A DNA stretch of 64,000 nucleotides from Scilla litardierei (taxonomy: Eukaryota > Streptophyta > Magnoliopsida > Asparagales > Asparagaceae), in assembly GCA_030789695.1 (NCBI GenBank), contig CM061141.1, positions 323,687,938-323,751,937 on the forward strand, in the 5' to 3' direction. This document shows positions 56,579 to 64,000 of this stretch, piece after piece. The notes beneath the pieces were generated by a model. The model ran no database searches and was not told where the DNA came from. It saw nothing but the letters and a program-made list of their open reading frames with translations. Each line of letters opens with the position of its first letter. The first letter of the stretch is position 1. A program made the position numbers and the translations under genes.

Positions 56579-56960
56579 GGATGTGCATGTATGAACCACA
56601 TTGCACGATACATAAAGTGTGGTTTAGTTTGACATGATTACTGATTAAACAATAACCATATAAATGATATTTGTGTATTAAGAAAAATAATGGTTAATAC
56701 TTATAAATGAAACTTATAATATTAAAATGTAAAAGAAGAGGTTAATGCAGGGCACCTTCATATTTTTATACTTCTTTCAGTTTATACATTTGATGTTGCT
56801 GGATTCTGACTTAAAAAGGTTAGGATTATATCCTATAGCTGATGGATATATGTAAGGGAATCAAACTAGTTATATGCACATCAAAAGGGGAAAAGACTAG
56901 AAAAGAGTCCAATTACCCAAGGTTTTGTGGGACTACAACACAAAGAAGGGTTGTTGGTGA
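56579..56960. repeat. segmental duplication, copy 2 (internally deleted)
   Basis: This is the direct repeat of 54751-55238. The sequence jumps from TATACATTTG directly to ATGTTGCTGG, omitting about 118 bp present in copy 1. Confidence 0.9.
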
Positions 56961-57558
56961 TTATACGATTTTGATTCCTAGTTATGTTAATCGTCCATGG
57001 CCAACATTCTACAATCAAAATCTGTAAGTTTCTTCAACAAATAGGAGGTTAAAAAGTTTAGACTTGAACGGCGTCAGACTTAATAGGACTTCAATGTCAT
57101 AATGATATGATTTAGGGTTTGAATCATTGGTTCGATTTGGACTCTGATTTCAAACATCTATCCCTTCAAATTTGATTCAACTTTTGATCGAACAAGCCTT
57201 TTTCGATAAACATTGATTTGATTGGGATAAAAGGTAACTGAATCTAAATAAAGGGTATGTACAATTTTTACGATTTCTCATCCAACTTCTAAACCACTAC
57301 TCTTCGGATCCATCATCTAGCTGGACCAGATAGTAAATTTACAAATTAGCATGTAAACTATCGACTCTAATTTAACCTCTTCCCCGTTACAAGTCAAGTT
57401 ATATGGTCTGGGTTTTTTTTTGCCATACTTCCCCTCATTTTAATTGTTTGCTAAAGTTTTCCATCAAAATAGATTATTTGGTCTAGTTTAAATTCCGCTT
57501 CCCAATTTATTCCCAAGTAGTTTCATGATAGCTTTTAGAGTCGGTGTTCTCTCTCACT
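56961..57558. other. intergenic DNA, no gene recognised
   Basis: AT-rich, no repeat or coding structure recognised. Confidence 0.4.
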
Positions 57559-58184
57559 ATAGCCAAGTAAAATATAAAACTTATATAATAATCTGAACTG
57601 CTAGGTTATATACTTGCATGCATACATGGTTACCCATCAAGCAGTATCTCACATCTTTTATTAAGAAAACAGGAATAGCCAAGTAAAATATAAAAACTTA
57701 TATAATAATATGAAATGCTAGGTTATATACTTAAAGAGGAGTGATCAACTGACCCTCAAAAATAACCCCCAAAAATAACCCCCTATCAAAAATCTTATGA
57801 CCCCCGTTTTTTCGGAAGATCCGAACAGTTCATCTTGATATACACCCTCTAAATCCCACACCCACCAATTTTCAGCCCGATCCCATGTGTTTTGCCCGTT
57901 CATCAACCATTCGCAAAAGTTCAGTCCATGCGAAACCGTTAATTTTGGGTCGGATGGATGAACGAGCAAAACACATGGGATCGCGCAGAAAATTGGTGGG
58001 TCAAGGAGGGTGGAGATCAAGATGAACGGTTTGGATCTTCCGAAAAAAATAGGGGGCATAGACTTTTTGCTAGGGGTTATTTTGGGGGTTATTTTGGGGG
58101 TTATTTGATCCCTCCTCATACTTAAATGCATAAATGGTTGCCCATCAAGCAGTATCCGCTCTTCTTTTATTAAGAAAGCAGGAA
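57559..58184. repeat. 116-bp tandem duplication, second copy split by a MITE
   Basis: Copy 1 is 57559-57674. Copy 2 begins at 57675 (ATAGCCAAGTAAAATATAAA) and, after removal of the MITE and one target copy, continues TAAATGCATAAATGGTTGCC to about 58184. Both contain CCCATCAAGCAGTATC and TTTTATTAAGAAA.CAGGAATA. Confidence 0.88.
57736..58117. mobile_element. Mutator-type foldback MITE
   Basis: It is 382 bp, almost wholly an inverted repeat. The left end is GAGGAGTGATCAACTGACC and the inverted right end is GAGGAGGGATCAAATAACC. Arms share TTCGGAAGATCC, GTTCATCTTGAT, ACCAATTTTC and GATCCCATGTGTTTTGC over about 170 bp each. It has an exact 9-bp duplication ATACTTAAA (57727-57735, 58118-58126). Non-coding, could fold into a long hairpin RNA. 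Confidence 0.93.
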
Positions 58185-58457
58185 TACCATGAAAGTGTGA
58201 TACAAATCAAATTTGGATTAGGAACCACATGCATTATGCAGTAGAATTATCAAGTCCACAGCACTTATATGTCTCGAATACATTATAGCATACAAAGGCA
58301 ATCACATTAAAAAGATAAACTGAGAAAAATCTCAGTTGGCAAGATTTTGGCTACAAACTGCAAAAGTAATTGCTCACTGATTTGAAATCAACCCAGGAAA
58401 AGAAAATACAAAAAGTCCAAAAAAACGAATCAAACATTTCAGAGTTAAAGAACATAC

Positions 58458-58520
58458 TTGTGTTACATCATCCTTGTGGAATTCCTCCAAGCATGCCATA
58501 TGTTTACCATTCCTCCAATC
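58458..58520 (-). other. candidate internal exon, unknown product
   Basis: Minus strand: acceptor ATATTGTTTTAG, then 21 codons DWRNGKHMACLEEFHKDDVT and Q, then donor CAA|GTATGT. The other two phases are closed. Too short for a function call. It could be chance. Confidence 0.22.
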
Positions 58521-58900
58521 CTAAAACAATATTGGGGGGAAATAAAAACCATTAATTTAACATGGGTATGCCACGAAAATAATAAGACTACCGTATACAA
58601 CTTTAACTTTGGATACAACTGATATGACCGATGAAATGTTTTTCCAAAATTCCAAAATAATAAAGGGAGAGATCAGTTGCAAGCAAGAACACACTAACTG
58701 TAAGCCACCCAAAAGAACATCATTTGATAAGCAGATTTGTTTTGCAAAAAAATTAGAAAACAGGTACAAGTTCATTACCAAGTCATTATAAATAAATCTG
58801 TGATTTCCCAAAATGGTGACTTTGCCAAAATTATTAAAAATTTCTGAAATTTAAAAGCCTACACAAAATAATCAAAGGAAGCTCCTCAAAAGAGATAACC

Positions 58901-58988
58901 TATGCTCTCAGGCTAATGTTTTCGGTTTAAATCTGTTTGGGTTCTATGCTCTCAGGCTAATGTTTTCGGTTTAAATCTGTTTGGGTTC
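58901..58988. repeat. perfect 44-bp tandem duplication
   Basis: TATGCTCTCAGGCTAATGTT plus the next 24 bases occur twice with no differences (58901-58944, 58945-58988), so the event is recent. Confidence 0.97.
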
Positions 58989-59198
58989 AATATGTTTTAA
59001 CGAGTGGATGTCTGGTCTATCAAGAACAACATCAATTTGACAATTGTAAAGCGTAATCAATTAATTGAAAAGAGCACACAGCTACCGCATAGCAAATTCC
59101 CACAGAATTGGCAATATGTATGAGCGCCATTACTGAGTGTAAAAACTTAATCAAGTTCGAAGTACTCAATGAAAAATGGGGAGACAAAGGCATCCTAC

Positions 59199-59305
59199 CT
59201 AACTTTTTCATAAATTCCAAGTAGTAGTGTCCATTCGAGAGATACCCCAGACGATAACAGTCAAGACGGCATTCCATCACATGGTCTATTGACTTCCATG
59301 ACAAC
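59199..59305 (-). other. candidate exon, unknown product
   Basis: The minus-strand open stretch SIDHVMECRLDCYRLGYLSN / GHYYLEFMKKL ends at a plausible donor TTAG|GTAGGA. The acceptor side is not clear. Joining it directly to 58458-58520 closes the frame, so they are not adjacent exons as drawn. Confidence 0.2.
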
Positions 59306-59544
59306 GGCACGATAATATGTTACATCAGTTACATCTTATACCAATTACAATCCATTCCTTTGGTTGTACTTAATTTTATATGCCAAAACCTGACCAAACT
59401 AAAATTGCCCAATATACAAAAATTTTATAACACAAGGTGATGAAAACTGAATGCAAGTTTCCAGACTTCCATGCAGAAATACAAAGTTCTCTTTGAGCTT
59501 GGAGAGATTTAAGAAGTGATACCTATATGTCGAGGATGAGAGGC

Positions 59545-60450
59545 ATGGGTGGAAAGTACTGAGCGTCTTAAAGTGCCCAGCATTCAAAGTTTGCAGTAAG
59601 ATATGTGAATGCAGCTATATATGAATGTATGCATGTTCATATGTACAAATGTACCAAAGTGCGTGTTTATAAAATTGGTCCCATGTTTAGAGAAGCAATA
59701 AGCTCCCAGTAGACATATAAACATACACACTAAATGTCAAAAATTCCTAAAAATCAAAAAAAACAGACAAATCTTATTAAGCACTAAAAATTGATACAAC
59801 ATATTATATTGTGAAAATAGGCCATTGATCCAATCGAATAATAACATAATCAATACACAACATTACTAAACTATGAATATAATAATTCATACGCAATTAA
59901 TAATTACAAAACAAAATTAAAGAACTCGTATCTTTGCACTAGCGCTAGCAATCAAATCCCCCCGTGCAAATGTAAGATAGAGAATAAGGACAATTGAGGG
60001 AGAGAAAAGGGGAAAAGAGAAAGACGGAAAGAGTGGGAAAACGAGAGAGAAAGAGAGGGCAAGATAAAGGATAGGGAGGCCCCCAAAGAGTAAGCTTTAG
60101 ATTTGAGATCTCTAAGCTGATATGTTGTTGAGGATTTGGGTTTTTTTATTTTTATAACCCGACCCAAAGCGAAGGGATAATTCTAATGCACCTGCATAAT
60201 CGGATTCTCCAGGCGCATAACCCGAGTAACTCCATTACCAGCCTAATTGTATAATCCCATCCTGTAATTAATATTTGAAGGGGCCCGAGACCACATGGTA
60301 TCATACGATCGTTTAATCCTTATTTTTTAACCCTTCATGTATGGCCTAGGCAGAGGCATGGGTGTCAAGTACCGAGCGTTTCAAAGGGCCCGGCATGGCA
60401 AAGTTTAAGTATGATATAGGGATGTGGTTATATGTGTGCTGTTGATATCC
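59545..60450. repeat. dispersed ~95-bp repeat, two direct copies
   Basis: 59545-59640 and 60352-60450 share GAGGCATGGGTG, AAGTACNGAGCGT, AAAGNGCCCNGCAT and AAAGTTT. Part of the flank of the first copy (CCATGTTTAGAGAAGCAATAAGCTCCC, near 59680, split here as CCATGTTTAGAG / AGCTCCC) recurs near 62530. It is probably a fragmented transposon family. Confidence 0.6.
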
Positions 60451-62361
60451 ATTTTTGAACCATTACAGGTCACAAAGTAGGGTGTGGCGTTATCTTATTT
60501 TCATATGATTTGGTAGGATTGCAACGATTCAAATCATCTCATGATTTTTCATGTCGTTGTTCGCATACATCTGTGCATTTATTTTATTAACAATGGCTAA
60601 AGGTACAAGGGCAATTTGCGAATTCCAACAACAAGAAAGCGTAAGAAAAATGATATTGCTAACTAATCCCATCTATAGAGCAATTTAAATCTATCCCGTG
60701 ACTTGAAAGTTTCAAGATGTTAGGGGAGATTAACTTTTGAGTCAAGATTATCATCTAAAATGTGGCCTTATCTACAGCCTTATCTACAGCCATATCAAAG
60801 CCCATCCAAGTCTTGGCATAATCCAGCTTAACAATTCTACAAATTGGTCCTGTTTTTGGCCTACACTAATCCTCTTTGAGTCACCTGTGAATTTAAAGAG
60901 AATTTGAGCCTTTAACAAGTACAATCTATCAGGAAAAAAGAACTTCATATTTGGCCTTATCAGTCTTTAAAGAATCATTAGATTGCTTGGATTAGGAATC
61001 TAAAACTCATGCAAACTCCTTGACATTTCTCATGATGATCCAAATTTTACCCAAAGAAGCCATCAGTAACACCAGGGCCACTCTACAGTTTGATTCAATT
61101 AATTGATCCTATTAACACCAGTTCTCAAAATCTAAGTGAACTGGTAAGATCCAGTTCGGATTTTAGTCTCATCACAATTTGTTCTCTTCAGCCCAAAATT
61201 TTGCTCTTATGTAAAGGCCATGAGAAACACAAATAGGGGGGCTCGGCTGCAAGTTATTTGGAGGAGGCGCAACATCAAGCGGAGGCGCCTCCTGTGCGTG
61301 TGAAAACTGACATCGACAACAGCCATGTGTTTCTTCAAACATTGAGCATCGAGCCATGTGTTTCTTCAAACTGATCCGGCCCAATCACAATTTGTTTAAA
61401 TAAGCCACCCCAATGACTAAGCCCACTAATCCGGCACATCTCCCCTCACTTCTATTATTTATTTTTCTTTTAAAACCAAAAAGCCCAAACTGTAAGGCCC
61501 AAGCCCGACCTGATTTTTCTCTCACACTCCCCTATTTCTTTTCTTTCTTCTTTTATTTAACCAAGCCCAAAATACCCAACCCATAACCAAAGCACAAACC
61601 TGATTCCTTTTACCCCACACCCCCACTCATTTATCGTCTCCCCCCCCCCTCTTATGGCAAAACCCTCGGCCCAATATCTCTCGGGAGAGCAAGCCGACGG
61701 GAGATCAAGCCGACGACGTGAGATCAAGCCAGAGGGACTCGAGAGAGCAAGACGGTAGGACAAGGTCCGTTCCTTCTATTCTGTCTCTCCTTTTTTCTTC
61801 TTTCTTTTTTCGATTTTTTTGAAAGTTAAAGTTTTTTCCTTGATTGCTTTTTCCTCGGTCTTTTTGAATGATTGATAGTGGTTTTTTGAGGGTTTTGATT
61901 GATTATCAACCGAAACTGTCGAAACCGGAACTTTCGGCAAGGTTTCGTGACAGTCTCTTCCGAAACCGGTACGAAACGACTAAAACGTGCCGGTTTCGGC
62001 CAAAACCTTATTCCATGATGGGTAGGATTGGATCTTTGGTTGTCATTTGAATAGATCCTCTTCTTCTTATATTGCCTTATGGTCAGTTCACCAAACATAT
62101 TTTTCTTTTTTTCTATTATCCGTAAAATTATATCATCGCATGCATATTATCATTTTCAAACCCAATTCCCTTATCACTAATGGGGATGGGATCCACCCTG
62201 GATTCTCTTCCCGATGGACATCATCATGGAACGGTTTTGATCACCTTTGGTTGTTCATTAACGTAAATTTTAGGATCGATTTTGCAAATCTTCCATTCTG
62301 TTTGTTTATTATGCGATGAACTAAATGAGTCTAAATGTGTGAATACTCATGTGGCATGCAG
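60451..62361. other. intergenic DNA, no gene established
   Basis: It contains GCCATGTGTTTCTTCAAAC twice (61322, 61353), AGATCAAGCCGACG-type short repeats (61680-61740), and an AACCGAAAC/GTTTCGG-rich patch (61910-62010). CT-rich sequence before 61740 followed by an intron-like T-rich run could be a gene leader, but no coding exon is supported. Confidence 0.35.
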
Positions 62362-62435
62362 TCTCATTTGCAAGTTAGTGGTTCCTACAATTTCCCAAGC
62401 ACTTCAAATAATCTTCTTGTGAAGGAGAGACATAG
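62362..62435 (+). other. candidate exon, unknown product
   Basis: Acceptor GTGGCATGCAG, open frame SHLQVSGSYNFPSTSNNLLV then KERH, donor CATAG|GTGACG. Its phase does not fit the long frame of the next candidate at 62913, so the pair is not confirmed. Confidence 0.25.
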
Positions 62436-62912
62436 GTGACGATCACAATCAGCCAAAACAAAATTGCAAAGTCAACCTGTGTATGTACATATGTACATAC
62501 GAATCTATGGATGTTTTTGTAAACTTGGCCTTATGTTTAGAGCAATTAGCTCCCTTCAATGCTAACTTTGTGGCCTATCATGAAACTAACATGTTAAAAA
62601 AGAATAACATGTTGTTTATTGATGACTATGGGACTTAACAAACATAATTATGGCTAACACTACTTGTTTCTTATCTTTCTTTTTTATTGTTTCCAAATAT
62701 ATTTGTTCTAGTTCATTTGTTTTTTAGATTGTTTCTTATTTTAGATTATTTCCAAATATGCCATACTTTTTGTCTATCTATTATTTAACCCATGTCCAAC
62801 GTGTTGGATATGGGTATCCAAATGTCTTGTCTTGTCAAAGTGTCCAATCATTATTTTTTTAAAAGAAAATGAAGAGTGTTAGTAACATAGATATAAGCAT
62901 CTTATTTTGCAG

Positions 62913-63000
62913 CATGAAGCAGAAATCTTTTACGCTGACGAATCAGTAAACAACCAATCTCTGAGCAATAAGTTGACACCAGTAGACACTTGGTATAACC
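62913..63000 (+). other. candidate exon truncated by a copia LTR
   Basis: Acceptor CATCTTATTTTGCAG, then an open frame HEAEIFYADESVNNQSLSNK continuing TPVDTWYNL up to the LTR start TGTTGGGATC at 63001. Beyond 63001 the frame is LTR sequence and not part of any host exon. Confidence 0.3.
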
Positions 63001-63861
63001 TGTTGGGATCTTGTGATGACATAGAGAACACTAGAGAGGTGGTGAATAGTGTTTATAAAATAAAATACTTCTCAACAAATTTCTTCCTAAGATCAAAATT
63101 AGTGTTACCTAATTTTGTCTTAATCAACCAATATAACTTGCAAAGATATAGATAAGCAGCGGAATATGAAATGCAAGTAAGAAACAAGAGATAATAACAC
63201 AATCACAAACACACTAATTTTAACTTGGTTCGTCTCTCCAAGGCTACGGCCCGTCCTCAAATCTTTGTTGGGCTTAAATTCATTATTTCATAAAATAGTA
63301 CAACCACCTGACCTCCAATGAGGATTTACGCTTGCCTCCTTACAAGAGGGCTTTTACAAACGTATTGAGTCCAACAAGAATTTTCACTCACCAACCCAAG
63401 TGAGAATACTTACAATGCTTCTGAAGTTGTTACAAATACACAGCAATGCTTGATGCTTAGTGTAGAGGAGTTGCTATTGGGACAATATTTAATCTCCAAT
63501 TGACATTCATATAAGTGAAGCTCTCGAAAGAACAAGATGAATGACCAAGAGATTAAAACTTTAGAATGATTGACCAAGCAGAGAGAGTTTTGTTTCGTAA
63601 AAGCTTTAGACTATAGAAACTCTTTTTTCTCTTGAAGATTTGATCAAAGATGTAAATTTTAACTCTAGCAACAAAACCCCATATATAGAGGAACATTCGG
63701 GTCTAAGAAATTAACCGAAATGTCCCTTCAACTGTCAGAAAAAACAGACAGAAATCCAACCATTGTAGGCTGCCAATTGGCTGGTAGTCGACTATGTTAT
63801 CCAGGTAGTCGGCTACTAGAAGTGGTAACCGACTTCCTGAACACTAGTAGTCAACTACCAG
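63001..63861 (-). repeat. truncated Sirevirus-like copia LTR, minus orientation
   Basis: The plus-strand start TGTTGGGATC...AACACTAGAGAGGTGGTGAATAGTG is the reverse complement of the same end as solo LTR E (CACTATTCACCCCCCTAGTG...CCTAACA), given here in pieces. A minus-strand TATA box (TATATATGGGG) lies near 63684. The U3 side holds GTAGTCGACTA / GTAGTCGGCTAC / AGTAGTCAACTACC motifs. The LTR lacks its 5' end: Ty3 integrase sequence begins at about 63862. Confidence 0.75.
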
Positions 63862-64000
63862 CCTTGGGAGGATGCCAAGAGACGACCTTTGGAGTTTCAG
63901 CCAGGAGATCATGTCTTCCTGAAAATTTCTCCGAACCGCGGAGTCATTCGTTTCGGGAAGGATGGAAAACTGAGCACGAGGTATATTGGACCGTTTAACG
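63862..64000 (+). pseudogene. Tekay-like integrase C-terminal fragment, runs off the window
   Basis: The plus-strand frame reads [40 protein letters not shown] and PFN. It is nearly identical to element B's integrase ([20 protein letters not shown]...FIGPFD). Frame codons start at 63871 (GAT). Orientation is opposite to A and B, the same as the LTR end at 1-448. It abuts the copia LTR with no visible boundary signal. Confidence 0.9.

Noticed and set aside
58458..59305. A multi-exon minus-strand gene joining 59199-59305, 58458-58520 and 29152-29200
   Set aside because: Phases do not fit when the first two are joined, and the distance to the third is 29 kb of transposons. There is no protein homology to support it.

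Overview
The window is nuclear DNA from a seed plant, almost certainly an angiosperm with a repeat-rich genome. The evidence is plant-type LTR retrotransposons of three lineages (Tekay/Del-like chromoviruses, Tat/Retand-like Ty3, Tork/Sirevirus-like Ty1/copia), hAT, PIF/Harbinger and Mutator-type elements with intact target-site duplications, and no bacterial-style operons. I found no rRNA genes, no tRNA genes, no CRISPR array and no complete host gene. The species cannot be named from the sequence alone.

Left third (1-20.8 kb): position 448 ends the 3' part of a plus-strand Tekay-like LTR. A Tat-lineage element (here 'C', 692-20342) has an exact 5-bp duplication AGATC and had inserted into one arm of a long inverted-repeat element. 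C encodes protease, RT, two RNase H domains and integrase on the minus strand, lacks gag, carries a dimeric tandem repeat behind integrase, and has a separate spliced reading frame on the opposite strand. That antisense gene was then split by a Tekay-like chromovirus ('A', 2547-12968), which itself received a small TIR transposon in its integrase (6184-6941). Four generations of insertion are readable here.

Middle (20.8-41.7 kb): a 1.6-kb hAT-type element holds two further hAT elements, each with its own 8-bp duplication. A Harbinger-type MITE (TAA) and a Mutator-type MITE (9 bp) follow. A likely last exon of a host gene lies on the minus strand at 29152-29200. Next come a Tat-like LTR/gag fragment ('F'), a second Tekay-like element ('B', 30739-39177) inserted into F's gag, and a further Tat-like LTR fragment that truncates B's 5' LTR.

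Right half (41.3-64 kb): a 220-bp tandem duplication precedes a heavily decayed copia element ('D', 41933-49703, duplication GACTC) whose 5' LTR holds a solo LTR of a second copia family ('E'). From 49.7 kb on the DNA is AT-rich: arms of the inverted-repeat family, a 1.1-kb palindrome, a 0.5-kb segmental duplication, a foldback Mutator-type MITE inside a tandem duplication, and a few weak exon candidates. The window closes on a truncated minus-strand copia LTR abutting a plus-strand Tekay-like integrase fragment.

No gene here looks intact. A and B share an identical 18-nt primer-binding site matching the 3' end of plant tRNA-Ile(AAU) as I recall it, and a short acidic reading frame recurs inside the LTRs of three Tekay-like elements. 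The antisense gene and tandem repeat of C, the A/B primer site and the LTR reading frame are the most informative features.
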